Shown here: piece after piece, positions 9,432 through 18,644 of the stretch
How the letters are laid out: each line of letters opens with the position of its first letter
How positions within the stretch are numbered: the first letter of the stretch is position 1
DNA from: Variovorax paradoxus
Lineage (GTDB): Bacteria; Pseudomonadota; Gammaproteobacteria; Burkholderiales; Burkholderiaceae_C
Direction of reading: 5' to 3'
Assembly (NCBI RefSeq): GCF_009755665.1
Contig: NZ_CP046622.1
Span: forward strand, 496,001 to 560,000
Length of the DNA stretch: 64,000 nucleotides
Notes under the pieces: model-generated
What the model was told of the DNA's origin: nothing
The model's database searches: none
What the model saw: only the letters and a program-made list of their open reading frames with translations
Made by a program: the position numbers and the translations under genes

Positions 9432-9461
9432 TTGCAATTCGCTCTTTTTCCCATCGACTTC

Positions 9462-11333
9462 GTGTCACCTCCCAAATCTTCTTCCGCCGCCGCCTTGATC
9501 ATCGGCACCATCGGTGTCGTCTATGGCGACATCGGCACCAGCGTGCTGTATGCAGTCAAGGAAGTGTTCGGCCACGGCCACCTGCCTTTCACTGTCGAGA
9601 ACGTCTACGGCATCCTGTCGATGTTCTTCTGGACGCTCACCGTCATCGTGTCGATCAAGTACGTGGTGCTGGTGCTGCGGGCCGACAACGAAGGCGAGGG
9701 CGGCCTGGTTGCCATGCTGGCGCTGGCCTCGCGCGCGGTGGCCGACAAGCCCAGGCTGCGCAACGTGCTGCTGCTGGTGGGCATCTTCGGCACCTCGCTC
9801 TTCTATGGCGACGGCGTCATCACGCCCGCCATTTCGGTGCTTTCCGCGGTGGAGGGCCTCGAAGTGGTGTCGCCCCACTTCAAGCACTATGTGCTGCCGA
9901 TCACGTTGGTGGTGCTGTTCTGCCTCTTCGTGGTGCAAAAGCGCGGTACCGCGGGCATCGGCAAGTTCTTCGGCCCGATCACGCTGGCGTGGTTCCTGGC
10001 CATTGCAGTGCTCGGCGTGTCGCAGATCGTTCACCACCCCGAAATCCTCAAGGCGCTGAACCCCTGGTTCGCGCTGAAGTTCATGTGGGACAACCCCGGC
10101 ACCAGCTTCATTCTGCTGGGCGCCACCGTGCTGTGCGTGACCGGCGCCGAGGCGCTCTATGCCGACCTGGGCCACTTCGGCAAGCGGCCGATCCGCGTGG
10201 CATGGTTCACGGTCGTGATGCCGGCGCTCACGCTCAACTACTTCGGGCAGGGCGCATTGCTGCTCGAGAACCCCGATGCGGTGAAGAACCCGTTCTTCAT
10301 GATGGCGCCTGAATGGGCGCTCATTCCGCTGGTGCTGCTGGCCACGGCGGCCACCGTCATCGCGTCGCAGGCGCTCATTACCGGCGCCTTCAGCGTCACG
10401 CGCCAGGTCATCCAGCTGGGCTACCTGCCGCGCCTGAACATCGAGCACACGAGCGTGCGCACGGCCGGGCAGATCTACATTCCGCTGGTCAACTGGGGCC
10501 TGTTCGTGGCCATCGTGCTGGCCGTGGTCATGTTCCGCTCGTCGAGCAGCCTGGCCGCCGCCTACGGCATTGCGGTCACCACCGACATGCTCATCACCAC
10601 GGTGCTGACCTTCTTCGTGATCCGCTATGCGTGGAAGCTGCCGCTGGCGCTGTGCATCGCGTCCACGGCGGTCTTCTTCGTGGTCGACTTCCTGTTCTTC
10701 GCGTCCAACCTGCTCAAGCTGTTCGAAGGCGGCTGGTTCCCGCTGGTGATCGGCGGCTTCGTGTTCACCTTGATGATCACCTGGAAGGAAGGCCGCCGCC
10801 TCATGGGCGAGGTGCAGCGCGCCGATGCGATCGAGCTCAAGGCCTTTCTCGACTCCGTGTTCGAAAGCCCGCCCGCGCGCGTGGAAGGCACGGCGGTGTT
10901 TCTGACCGCCGAGCCCGGCGTGGTGCCCAATGCGCTGCTGCACAACCTGAAGCACAACAAGGTGCTGCACGAGCAGAACATGTTCGTCACCGTGCGCAAC
11001 CACGAGGTGCCCTGGATCCCGATGGACAAGCGCATCGAGATCGAGGCGCTCGGCCACCATTGCTGGCAGATCATCGTGCACTACGGCTTCAAGAACGACG
11101 TCGACCTGCCGCGCGCTCTGGACCACGCGCGCTTGCGCGGCTGCCAGCTCGAGCCCATGGCGACGAGCTACTTCCTCTCGCGCGACGTCGTCATTCCCAC
11201 GCTCGGCAGCGGCATGGCGCCGTGGCGTGAAAAGCTGTTCGCGCAGATGCACCACAACGCAAGCGGCGCGGCCGCATTCCTGGGGCTGCCGAACAACGCG
11301 GTGGTGGAACTGGGCTCGAAGATCGAGATCTGA
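9462..11333 (+). CDS. kup: Low-affinity potassium uptake protein Kup
   Basis: The product is 623 residues from the GTG at 9462, beginning [24 protein letters not shown], which matches Kup N-termini including the [17 protein letters not shown] motif (here [17 protein letters not shown]). A TTG ten codons earlier (9432) is also possible. Kup is a 12-helix inner-membrane K+/H+ symporter with a cytoplasmic C-terminal domain (about 440-623). The chosen start has no visible Shine-Dalgarno and sits 30 nt after a perfect 9-bp hairpin, so initiation could be controlled by RNA structure. It is transcribed alone, ending convergently 24 bp from the next gene. Confidence 0.93.
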   Translation: MSPPKSSSAAALIIGTIGVVYGDIGTSVLYAVKEVFGHGHLPFTVENVYGILSMFFWTLTVIVSIKYVVLVLRADNEGEGGLVAMLALASRAVADKPRLRNVLLLVGIFGTSLFYGDGVITPAISVLSAVEGLEVVSPHFKHYVLPITLVVLFCLFVVQKRGTAGIGKFFGPITLAWFLAIAVLGVSQIVHHPEILKALNPWFALKFMWDNPGTSFILLGATVLCVTGAEALYADLGHFGKRPIRVAWFTVVMPALTLNYFGQGALLLENPDAVKNPFFMMAPEWALIPLVLLATAATVIASQALITGAFSVTRQVIQLGYLPRLNIEHTSVRTAGQIYIPLVNWGLFVAIVLAVVMFRSSSSLAAAYGIAVTTDMLITTVLTFFVIRYAWKLPLALCIASTAVFFVVDFLFFASNLLKLFEGGWFPLVIGGFVFTLMITWKEGRRLMGEVQRADAIELKAFLDSVFESPPARVEGTAVFLTAEPGVVPNALLHNLKHNKVLHEQNMFVTVRNHEVPWIPMDKRIEIEALGHHCWQIIVHYGFKNDVDLPRALDHARLRGCQLEPMATSYFLSRDVVIPTLGSGMAPWREKLFAQMHHNASGAAAFLGLPNNAVVELGSKIEI

Positions 11334-11336
11334 CGG

Positions 11337-11350
11337 GCCGCGCGCGCGGC
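11337..11350. repeat. GC-only palindrome between convergent genes
   Basis: The perfect 14-bp palindrome GCCGCGCGCGCGGC occupies the 24-bp gap between the kup stop and the deacetylase stop. Without a T run it is not a classical terminator, but it may stall or protect both transcript ends. Confidence 0.3.
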
Positions 11351-11357
11351 GCCGGGC

Positions 11358-12281
11358 TCAAGCGAAGTCCGCCGGCCGCTCCGCCGCGAGCTGCGTCATG
11401 TGCGCCGCAATCGCGCCCGGCGTGGTGACCCATATCTCGCCGCGGTCGCGCGCACGCGCCAGGTGCGCCAGCGCCGTTCGCAGGTGCCTCAGCCGATACG
11501 GCTGGCCCACGATGTAAGGGTGGAGCGCCAGCCCCATCACCAGCGGTTGCGCGCGCGACTGCTCGAGCATCTCGTCGAAGTTGTCGACGATCATCGCGCT
11601 GAAGTCCTTGGCGTCCATCAGGCGGCCCACGATCATCGGAATGTCGTTGAGCTCCTGCGGATACGGCACCGACCAGATCGAACCGCCGCCGCGCGTGCGC
11701 ATGCGCACCGGCTGGTCGTCGTGGCACCAGTTGAGCGTGTAGCCATAGCCGGTCTCGGCCAGCAGGTCGGGCGTGACGGCGCTTTCTGAAATCCAGGGTG
11801 ACAGCCATCCGGCGGGCGCCTGGCCGCTTTCCCCCAGCATGCGCTCGCGGCAACGCACCAGCAGCGCGCGTTCGTGTGCTTCGTCCCAGCCGCCCTGGCG
11901 TTCCGCATTGCTGTGGCCGTGGCCAATGAGTTCGTCGCCGCGCGCCACGCAGGCTTGCACCAGCTGCGGGCAATGGTCGTAGAGCGCCGTGTTGATGAGC
12001 GCGCCCGTGGGCAGTGCCAGTGAATCGAACAACTCGAGGCAGCGCCAGGCGCCCACGCGGTTGCCGTATTCGCGCCAGCCGTGGTTCAGCACATCGGGCT
12101 CGGGCGAGGCCGGGCCGATGCAGGCACCCAGCCCGTCGCCGAATGCAAAGTGCTCGATGTTGAAGCCTATGTACACGGCCAGCCGCGCCCCGTTCGGCCA
12201 GGCGTAGCCGGGCCGCCGCGTGATGGGGCTGTAGCCGAAGCGGCCGTGCGTGGGGAGCCCATCTGGCCAGCGTGCCGTCAT
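11358..12281 (-). CDS. Polysaccharide deacetylase family protein (PuuE-like)
   Basis: The 307-residue product has a NodB-homology fold of the allantoinase/PuuE-like branch. Seen in the sequence: ARLAVYIGFNIEHF near residue 32, then LPTGALINTALYDHCP and the metal-site-like ELIGHGHSNAERQGGWD, then TPDLLAETGYGYTLNW and a late LALHPYIVGQPYR. Members hydrolyse C-N bonds of N-acetyl sugars or cyclic ureides; the true substrate is unknown. The open frame extends to 12434, but ATG 12281 (MTARWPDGLPTHGRFGY) fits the family, and the extension would lie inside the upstream gene. It follows the NTF2-like gene by 10 bp, so both form an operon. Confidence 0.78.
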   Translation of the reverse strand: MTARWPDGLPTHGRFGYSPITRRPGYAWPNGARLAVYIGFNIEHFAFGDGLGACIGPASPEPDVLNHGWREYGNRVGAWRCLELFDSLALPTGALINTALYDHCPQLVQACVARGDELIGHGHSNAERQGGWDEAHERALLVRCRERMLGESGQAPAGWLSPWISESAVTPDLLAETGYGYTLNWCHDDQPVRMRTRGGGSIWSVPYPQELNDIPMIVGRLMDAKDFSAMIVDNFDEMLEQSRAQPLVMGLALHPYIVGQPYRLRHLRTALAHLARARDRGEIWVTTPGAIAAHMTQLAAERPADFA

Positions 12282-12291
12282 CTGCAGGGCC

Positions 12292-12732
12292 TCACAGCAC
12301 CGCCAGCCCGGCCCGCACCAGGAGCCATTCGGCGCTGTCGTTCCACACGTCCATCTGCACGATGAGCCCGTGGCGCACCAGGTAGCGGTCGACATAGCGG
12401 TTGCCTTCGAAGGCCATGCCGTCCGGCCAGGCACCGTAGAGCGTGCCCAGGCTGTAGACCACCGTTTCCTCCGGCGTGCCGCCGGCCACGGTTTCGGTGC
12501 GCTCGATCTTCTTCTTCACCCAGGCATAGCGCTTCGCGTTGAAGGCCGAGGTGTCTCCGGGCGCGTGCATGGTGCGATTGCCGGTAAAGCGAATGCGGAT
12601 GTCGGGCGCGGTAAAGCGCGAGGCCGATTGCGGGTCGGGAATCATCACGAGGCGAAGGAATTCGTCGACGACCTCGGCGGGCGTGGCAGGGCCCGGGGGT
12701 GCGGGCGCATCGGGCGAAGCAAGTGGGTCCAT
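12292..12732 (-). CDS. NTF2-like (SnoaL-type) protein
   Basis: The 146-residue product has the small cone-shaped NTF2/SnoaL architecture. Features seen: ATPAEVVDEFLRLVMIPDPQSA at the N-terminal helix (written here as ATPAEVVDEFL, about 17-27), then DIRIRFTGNRTM and a C-terminal LIVQMDVWNDSAEWLL. In this superfamily, proteins are either small lyases/isomerases or accessory subunits. The start MDPLASP (12732) is chosen because GGAGAA sits about 6 bases upstream; an earlier ATG at 12774 has none. It precedes the deacetylase gene by 10 bp, so the pair probably serves one pathway, possibly breakdown of a cyclic amide. That role is inference. Confidence 0.7.
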   Translation of the reverse strand: MDPLASPDAPAPPGPATPAEVVDEFLRLVMIPDPQSASRFTAPDIRIRFTGNRTMHAPGDTSAFNAKRYAWVKKKIERTETVAGGTPEETVVYSLGTLYGAWPDGMAFEGNRYVDRYLVRHGLIVQMDVWNDSAEWLLVRAGLAVL

Positions 12733-12845
12733 GGTTTCTCCGGCATGAGGCCATGCGGTGCATGGCAATGGCATGACGATGCCAAAGCAAGTCCCGCGCC
12801 GAATCGCCTGTTCTGGAGGCCCGGCGTCCCCGGCACAATCGGCCG

Positions 12846-14114
12846 ATGCGTTTCTTCAAGGATCTGAGCCTTTCCGCCTTTACCGCGGGCTTCGTCGCCG
12901 TGCTCGTGGGCTTCACGAGTTCGGTGGCCATCGTGTTCCAGGCCGCGCAGGCTTTTGGTGCCACGCCCGAGATCGCGGCCTCGTGGATGTGGGCGCTGGG
13001 CATAGGCATGGGCCTGCCTTCCATCGTGCTGTCGCTCTGGTGGCGCAAGCCGGTGATGATTGCCTGGAGCACGCCGGGCGCCGCCGTGCTTGCCGTCGCG
13101 GCGGGCAGCTACGGCATGGGCGAGGCGGTCGGCGCTTTCATCGCCTGCGCCGCGCTGATCGTGCTGGCGGGCGCCACGGGCTGGTTCGAACGGGTCATGA
13201 ACAAGATTCCGATGGCGATTGCCTCGGCGCTGCTTGCCGGTGTGCTCGCGCGCTTCGGGCTCGATGCGTTCATTGCCGCCAAAACGGCGCTGCCGCTGGT
13301 GTTGCTGATGCTCGGCACCTACCTGGTCGCCAAGCGCCTGCTGCCGCGCTATGCGGTGCCGCTCACGCTGCTGGCCGCCATTGCCTTCGTGGCCGCGCGC
13401 GGCGAGCTGAGCTGGTCGACGGTGCACTTCTCGCTCACATGGCCGGTGTTCACCATGCCGGTGTTCAGCTGGCAGGCCATCGTCAGCCTGGCTCTGCCGC
13501 TTTTCATCGTCACCATGGCTTCGCAGAACCTGCCGGGCGTGGCAACGATACGTGCGGCGGGCTACGGCGATCTGCCGGTCAGCAAGCTCATCACCATCAC
13601 CGGGCTGGCAACGCTGGTGCTGGCGCCCTTCGGCGCCTTTGCCTTGAACCTGGGCGCCATCAGCGCCGCCATCTGCATGGGCCGCGAGGCGCATGAAGAC
13701 CCGGGGCGGCGCTACACGGCGGCCGCAAGCTGCGGCGCCATCTACGTGGTGATCGCGTTCTTCGGCGCGGCGGTCACCGGGCTGCTCACGGCCTTTCCGA
13801 AAGAACTGGTCGCCGCCATTGCCGGCCTGGCACTGCTGGGCACCATCGGCAGCGGGCTGGCTGGCGCGGTGCGCGACGAGCCGCACCGCGAGGCCGCGAT
13901 CATCACCTTCCTGGTCACGCTCTCGGGCGTGGCCATCCTTGGCATCGGCTCGGCCTTCTGGGGCGTGGTGGCCGGTGCGCTGGCATTGGCGGTGCAGCAG
14001 GCCGGGCGCACGAAGGCAAAGGCCTCCGCCGGCAAGGACATCGCCGCTTCCGGCAACATCGCGCCAGACAGCAGCAACATGGCGGCCACACCCGGCGCCG
14101 GAAAGACTCCCTGA
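12846..14114 (+). CDS. benE: Benzoate/H+ symporter, BenE family
   Basis: The 422-residue product has about 12 predicted membrane helices from FKDLSLSAFTAGFVAVLVGF to a hydrophobic helix ending near 395, then a polar Lys/Ala/Ser-rich tail (about 398-422). The family motif TSSVAIVFQAAQAFGA (about 25-40) and the SWMWALGIGMGLPSI block support BenE, which imports benzoate with protons. No benABCD or cat genes are nearby, so the substrate may be another aromatic acid. The stop overlaps the gshB start by one base (TGATG), an unusual coupling of an aromatic-acid transporter to glutathione synthetase. Confidence 0.88.
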   Translation: MRFFKDLSLSAFTAGFVAVLVGFTSSVAIVFQAAQAFGATPEIAASWMWALGIGMGLPSIVLSLWWRKPVMIAWSTPGAAVLAVAAGSYGMGEAVGAFIACAALIVLAGATGWFERVMNKIPMAIASALLAGVLARFGLDAFIAAKTALPLVLLMLGTYLVAKRLLPRYAVPLTLLAAIAFVAARGELSWSTVHFSLTWPVFTMPVFSWQAIVSLALPLFIVTMASQNLPGVATIRAAGYGDLPVSKLITITGLATLVLAPFGAFALNLGAISAAICMGREAHEDPGRRYTAAASCGAIYVVIAFFGAAVTGLLTAFPKELVAAIAGLALLGTIGSGLAGAVRDEPHREAAIITFLVTLSGVAILGIGSAFWGVVAGALALAVQQAGRTKAKASAGKDIAASGNIAPDSSNMAATPGAGKTP

Positions 14115-15070
14115 TGAAAAACATCCTCTTCGTCGCCGATCCGCTCGACCATTTCAAGATCTACAAGGACACCACCTTCTCGATGATGCGCGAGGCCCAG
14201 CGCCGCGGCTATCGCATCGCCGCCTGCCTGCCGCAGGACATCCAGTGGAAGTCGGGCGGGCAGGTCACCGCCACGGTGCAGCAGATCACGCTCACCGGAG
14301 ACGCAAGGGACTGGTACCGCGTCGACATCAGCGAGGCCAAGGCGCTGAAGGACTTCGATGCCGTGCTGATGCGCAAGGACCCGCCCTTCGACGCCGAGTA
14401 CATCTACGCCACGCACCTGCTCGAGCAGGCCGAGCGCGAAGGCGCGCGCGTGGTGAACAAGCCGAGCGCGTTGCGCGACCATCCCGAGAAGCTCGCGATC
14501 ATGGAGTTTCCGCAGTTCGTCACGCCCACGCTGGTCACGCGCAGCGCGCAGGCCGTGCGCGACTTTCATGCCGAGCATGGCGACATCATCCTGAAGCCGC
14601 TCGACGGCATGGGCGGCATGGGCATCTTCCGCGTGAAGCAGGACGCGCTGAACCTGGGCTCCATCGTCGAGACGCTCAACAAGGACGGCGCCGAAACCAT
14701 CATGGTGCAGCGCTTCGTGCCCGAGGTCGTGCAGGGCGACAAGCGCATCCTGATCATCGCGGGCGAGCCGGCGCCTTTTGTGCTGGCGCGCATTCCGCAA
14801 GGCACCGAGGTGCGCGGCAACCTGGCAGCCGGCGGCAAGGGCGTGGCGCAGCCGCTCACGGCGCGCAACCGCGAAATCGCGGAGGCCATTGGCCGGGTGC
14901 TCGCGCCGCGCGGGCTGCTCTTGATCGGGCTCGACGTGATCGGCGACTCGGTCACCGAGATCAACGTGACGAGCCCGACCTGCTTTCAGGAGATCACCGA
15001 GCAGACCGGCTTCGACGTGCCGAAGATGTTCATCGATGCGCTCGAAGCGCACCTTGCCGCACCACGCTGA
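14114..15070 (+). CDS. gshB: Glutathione synthetase
   Basis: The 318-residue ATP-grasp enzyme joins gamma-glutamylcysteine and glycine. It starts MKNILFVADPLDHFKIYKD, the standard GshB N-terminus. Other landmarks are VVNKPSALRDHPEKL (about 116-130), the glycine-rich ATP-grasp loop LKPLDGMGGMGIFRV (about 160-174), and the metal-binding end GLDVIGDSVTEINVTSPTC. It completes the pathway begun by gshA 4.8 kb upstream. Its start shares one base with the benE stop, so translation is probably coupled. Its 3' end overlaps the convergent PepSY gene by 41 bp. Confidence 0.97.
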   Translation: MKNILFVADPLDHFKIYKDTTFSMMREAQRRGYRIAACLPQDIQWKSGGQVTATVQQITLTGDARDWYRVDISEAKALKDFDAVLMRKDPPFDAEYIYATHLLEQAEREGARVVNKPSALRDHPEKLAIMEFPQFVTPTLVTRSAQAVRDFHAEHGDIILKPLDGMGGMGIFRVKQDALNLGSIVETLNKDGAETIMVQRFVPEVVQGDKRILIIAGEPAPFVLARIPQGTEVRGNLAAGGKGVAQPLTARNREIAEAIGRVLAPRGLLLIGLDVIGDSVTEINVTSPTCFQEITEQTGFDVPKMFIDALEAHLAAPR

Positions 15071-16328
15071 GTTCCTCGGGTAGCGCCTCGCGCTCGCGCC
15101 GCGCCTGCATCAGCCGCGCGCGCCGCTTGCGCCACCAGATCACGATGCCCGTGACGGACAGGCCCGCCACCGCCAACCCCATGAGCGACATCAGGATGCG
15201 TCCGGGCAGCCCCAGGATGCGCCCGCCGTGCAGCGGCAATTGCAGCTGCGCGAACACGTCGGCGGCGGTGCCGTGCCACGGCCGGTTGCTGCTGATGATG
15301 TGGCCGTCGCGGCCGTCCAGGTAGAGGTTCGACAGGCCCATGCCGTCGCTGTCGTCGTGCGAGGCGTGGTCGAAGAACGACACGTTGTAGAAGCCGCCGC
15401 GCTGGTTGTAGAACACGCCGCCGAGCGGTGTGGTCCAGCCGCGCCGGCGTGCTTCGGCCTCGGCGTCGGCCACGATCTGGCGGAAGCCGATCGTGGGTTC
15501 GATGCGCGCGCCCAGCGGCGCGAGCGGCACCAGTGCCGACGGCCCCGGCGTGGTCTTCGACACCAGCGACAGCATCGGGTGGAAGATTTCCTTGTAGAGA
15601 TTCAGCGAGAACGAGGTGAAGGCGATGATGATGATCAGCACCCATATCCACAGCCCACCCGCGCGGTGCAGGTCGAAGTTGAGCTTGTAGCCGCCGGCCG
15701 CCCAGCGCACGGCCCATGCGGGCTTCCAGCGCCGCCACCATTCGCGCGCGCCGCGGTGCTCGGGGTGCGCGGCTTGGCGCTGGCGCCGGGGTGTCGTGAG
15801 ATAGAGCGCGACGAAGCTGTCGAGCAGCCACACCAGCGCCACCGTGCCCATGATCCCGTGGCCTAGCCGGTCGGTGCCCCAGACGGCCGGCACATGCAGC
15901 GTGTAGTGCAGCTTGCGAAGGAAGGGCATCAGCGTCTCGGGCCTGAGCGAGATCGCAGCCGAATCGCGCCGGCCGCGGATCTCGGCCGTCACCGGATCGA
16001 CGTACACGCGGTTGTAGCCGAGCTGATAAGGCTTGCCCGTGGCGGGATCGGTGCGCGGCTGCACGAAGTAGCCGGCCGCGTGCCCTTCCTCGAAGCCGAG
16101 CGGCATGTACGCGACCCGCACGCGCGGGTCGTGCGCCTCTACCGCGGCCGCGAGCTCGAAGGGGTCGCGGAACGGGCCGCGCGAGTCCGTGTCGTAGAGC
16201 TCGCTGTTGAGCCAGCCGTCGATCTCGTGGTCCCACGAGATCACGGCGCCGGTCAGGCCCGAGACGATCAGGAACAGTGCAATCGCGAGCCCCGCGAAGC
16301 GGTGCACTGCGGTCCAGAAGGCGCGCAT
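15030..16328 (-). CDS. PepSY-associated membrane protein of an iron-uptake operon
   Basis: The 432-residue product begins MRAFWTAVHRFAGLAIALFL; the His-containing first helix (about 5-33) is typical of PepSY_TM proteins. Further membrane segments lie around 135-160, 195-220 and 335-360, with periplasmic PepSY-like domains between them. Homologues beside siderophore receptors (FoxB/PiuB-like) are thought to help reduce or release iron from ferric siderophores at the inner membrane; that role is inferred here from position. The start ATG shares one base with the receptor stop (ATGA-type), so it is translated as part of the receptor operon. The frame extends upstream inside the receptor gene but no family N-terminus is found there. 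Confidence 0.85.
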   Translation of the reverse strand: MRAFWTAVHRFAGLAIALFLIVSGLTGAVISWDHEIDGWLNSELYDTDSRGPFRDPFELAAAVEAHDPRVRVAYMPLGFEEGHAAGYFVQPRTDPATGKPYQLGYNRVYVDPVTAEIRGRRDSAAISLRPETLMPFLRKLHYTLHVPAVWGTDRLGHGIMGTVALVWLLDSFVALYLTTPRRQRQAAHPEHRGAREWWRRWKPAWAVRWAAGGYKLNFDLHRAGGLWIWVLIIIIAFTSFSLNLYKEIFHPMLSLVSKTTPGPSALVPLAPLGARIEPTIGFRQIVADAEAEARRRGWTTPLGGVFYNQRGGFYNVSFFDHASHDDSDGMGLSNLYLDGRDGHIISSNRPWHGTAADVFAQLQLPLHGGRILGLPGRILMSLMGLAVAGLSVTGIVIWWRKRRARLMQARREREALPEELSVVRQGALRAHR

Positions 16329-18538
16329 CAGAAATCGATGGTGCCGCTCACCGCGAAGGTGCGCGGTGCGCCCAGGACCAGGTAGTTGGAGCCTTGCGTG
16401 CCGCCCACCGACGCCCAGTACGACTTGTTGAACAGGTTGTCGATGCGCGCGCGCAGCGTGAGCAGGCGCCCGTTGCCCAGGTCGACCAAGTAGCGCGCGC
16501 CGATGTCGAAGCGCGTCCAGCCCGGAATCTGCTGCGTGTTGGCGGCATTGGCGTACTGCTTGGAGGTGTACAGCAGGCGCGCATTCAGCGACAGGTTGCG
16601 CACGCCCGGCACGTCCCACTCCGCGCCGAGGTTGGCCTGCTGCTTGGCCACGCCGATGGCGGTGAAGCCGTCGGTCGCACCGCCTTGGGTGTTCTTCTGC
16701 TTCGCGTCGAGCAGCGTCAAGCCGCCCAGCAGGCGCAGGCCCTTGGCAGGCTGGCCGAACACCGAGAACTCGAGGCCCTGGTTGCGCTGCTTGCCGTAGA
16801 GGCCGTAGGTCTGGCCCTCGTATTGGTAGGTCGGCTGGTCGGTGGTGAAGAAGGCAGCGCTTGCACCGATCGTGCCGCCGTCGTACTTGACGCCGATTTC
16901 CTTCTGCTTGGCCTGGTACGGCGCGAACACCTCGCCGGCGTTGGTGACCGGTCGGCTGTTGACGGTGCCGGGTGCCACGTTGCCCTTGACGAGGCCTTCG
17001 ATGTAGTTCGCGTAGACCGAGGTGCTCGGCGTGACCTTGAACACGATGCCGGCCACCGGCGTGGTCTTGCTCTCGTCGTAGGCGCTCGTTTCCTTGATCG
17101 TGTTGTAGGCGAAGCTGGTTTGCTTGATGGTCTGGCGACGCACGCCGAGCGTGACGAGCAGGCGGTCGTCCATGAAGGACATGGTGTCGGCCACCGCAAC
17201 GCTCGAGGTCTCGATCTTGTCGGTCAGGCGCGGGTCTTCCAGCGTGTTGCCGGTGAAGCCGTTGGCCACCGGGAACGGCGAGGCGTACGGCGCGTAGATG
17301 TTGTTGCGCAGGCTGCCGCGCGAGATCGTGTAGGCGTTGTCGCGGTCGTTGCTGTATGTGGCGGCCGAAGCCACCACCGTGTGCTTCACCGGTCCGGTCA
17401 CGAAATTGCCGCGCACGCCGATCTCGGCGGTGCCGATGCGGTCCTTGCGCGTGTTGCTGAAACGCGTGCCGCTGGTGTTGCCGAACGCGTCGGCGAGCGT
17501 CGGGTTCGCCAGCACGTTGTCTTCGTCGCTGCGGCGCACGCCGCCGGCGGCCCAGGCGGTGATGTTGTCGGTGATGTCGACTTCACCGCGGAAGGTGGCG
17601 AACTTGTCCTTTTCCTTCGAGTAGGTCCAGGGCTGCGCAAAGTTGGTGCTGGCGTCGGGTGCACGCGGAATCGGCAGCGCCGACGAGGGCGTGAGGCTCG
17701 GGCGGCCGTCCTTCAGGTCGTAGTCCTGGTAGCCGAAGTCGGCCGACAGGCGCACGTTGCGGTTGCGCCAGTCCACGCCGACGGCGAAGGCGCTGAGCTG
17801 CTGGCTCTCTTTGTGGACGCCGGTTCCGCCTTCCCGGCGCACGGCATTCACGCGCACGCCCAGGCTGTCGTCGGGGCCGAAGCGGCGCGCCAGGTCGAGG
17901 TTCACGTAGCCTTGGCCACCGGTTTGCACGCCGAAGCCGACGCGCGTGAGCGGCTCGTTCGGCGCGCGCTTGGGCAGCAGGTTGATTGCGCCGCCGATGC
18001 CACTGCCGCCGGGCGCCGCGCCGTTCAGGAAGGTGTTTGCGCCGCGGAACACTTCCACGCGCTCGAAGAATTCAGAGGCGATGTACTGGCGCGGCAGCAT
18101 GCCGTAGAGGCCGTTGTAGGCCACGTCGTCCGAGTACACGGGGAAGCCGCGCACCACGTAGAGTTCCTGGAAATTGCCGAAGCCGCGCGCCTGGCGCACC
18201 GACGGATCGTTGAGCAGCACGTCGGCAACGCTCTTGGCCTGCTGGTCCTGGATGAGCTCGTTGGTGTAGTTGGTGCTCGAGAACGGCGTGCTCATCATGT
18301 CCTGGTTGCCCAGGATGCCGACGCGCCCGCCGCGCGCCACCTGGCCGCCGGCGTAAGGCTTGGTCAGGCCTTCGGCCGAGGCGTCGGCGCTGGCTTCGAC
18401 GGTGACGGTGCCGAGGGTGCCGGCGGCTTCAGCCGGCGCGGCGGTCTGGGCGGAAGCGGCCAATGCGTGAAGTGCGAGCAGCGTGGCGGCAACGGTCGGG
18501 CGCAGGCTCGCGCGCAGGAAGGAGGATGAAGAAGACAT
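16328..18538 (-). CDS. TonB-dependent siderophore receptor
   Basis: The 736-residue product has a Sec signal peptide (about 1-30, ending near ALAASAQ), a TonB-box/plug region with SVADVLLNDPSVRQARGFGN and LYVVRGFPVYSDD (plug about 60-185), and a 22-strand barrel ending in GTIDF, with the terminal Phe needed for outer-membrane insertion. NQGLEFSVFGQPAKGLRLLG and FDIGARYLVDLGNGR are typical of ferric-siderophore receptors of the FhuE/FoxA class. There is no N-terminal signalling extension, so it is not a FecA-type transducer. A Fur-box-like sequence lies 20 bp upstream. The siderophore itself cannot be told from sequence, and no biosynthesis genes are present, suggesting use of foreign siderophores. 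Confidence 0.95.
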   Translation of the reverse strand: MSSSSSFLRASLRPTVAATLLALHALAASAQTAAPAEAAGTLGTVTVEASADASAEGLTKPYAGGQVARGGRVGILGNQDMMSTPFSSTNYTNELIQDQQAKSVADVLLNDPSVRQARGFGNFQELYVVRGFPVYSDDVAYNGLYGMLPRQYIASEFFERVEVFRGANTFLNGAAPGGSGIGGAINLLPKRAPNEPLTRVGFGVQTGGQGYVNLDLARRFGPDDSLGVRVNAVRREGGTGVHKESQQLSAFAVGVDWRNRNVRLSADFGYQDYDLKDGRPSLTPSSALPIPRAPDASTNFAQPWTYSKEKDKFATFRGEVDITDNITAWAAGGVRRSDEDNVLANPTLADAFGNTSGTRFSNTRKDRIGTAEIGVRGNFVTGPVKHTVVASAATYSNDRDNAYTISRGSLRNNIYAPYASPFPVANGFTGNTLEDPRLTDKIETSSVAVADTMSFMDDRLLVTLGVRRQTIKQTSFAYNTIKETSAYDESKTTPVAGIVFKVTPSTSVYANYIEGLVKGNVAPGTVNSRPVTNAGEVFAPYQAKQKEIGVKYDGGTIGASAAFFTTDQPTYQYEGQTYGLYGKQRNQGLEFSVFGQPAKGLRLLGGLTLLDAKQKNTQGGATDGFTAIGVAKQQANLGAEWDVPGVRNLSLNARLLYTSKQYANAANTQQIPGWTRFDIGARYLVDLGNGRLLTLRARIDNLFNKSYWASVGGTQGSNYLVLGAPRTFAVSGTIDF

Positions 18539-18557
18539 TGAAAAGTTCGAAAGGGGC

Positions 18558-18576
18558 GCAAATGAGAAGCATTATT
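18558..18576 (-). promoter_or_regulatory. Fur-box-like operator upstream of the TonB receptor
   Basis: Read on the minus strand, the 19-mer AATAATGCTTCTCATTTGC matches 13 of 19 positions of the Fur consensus GATAATGATAATCATTATC, including both inner ATAATG/TCATT half-site cores. It ends 19 bp before the receptor start, where repression by Fe-Fur would block transcription. Confidence 0.6.
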
Positions 18577-18604
18577 GTTACCCCGTCGAACCGGTTTGCC
18601 GATA

Positions 18605-18628
18605 CTTTCTCGCAATGTTGCGAAAAAG
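18605..18628. repeat. 24-bp near-perfect palindrome upstream of the iron operon
   Basis: CTTTCTCGCAA and TTGCGAAAAAG flank a TG centre; 10 of 11 arm positions pair. It lies between the amidotransferase stop (18645) and the Fur-box-like site. No T run follows in the direction of the amidotransferase transcript, so an operator is at least as likely as a terminator. Confidence 0.5.
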
Positions 18629-18644
18629 TGTCAGTAGAAACGCC

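Noticed and set aside
13109..13318. Small minus-strand frame inside benE
   Set aside because: Short, lies wholly within a well-supported transporter gene, no ribosome site.
16277..18529. 750-residue plus-strand frame opposite the TonB receptor
   Set aside because: Val/Ala/His/Arg-rich antisense sequence; the receptor has signal peptide, plug and terminal Phe.
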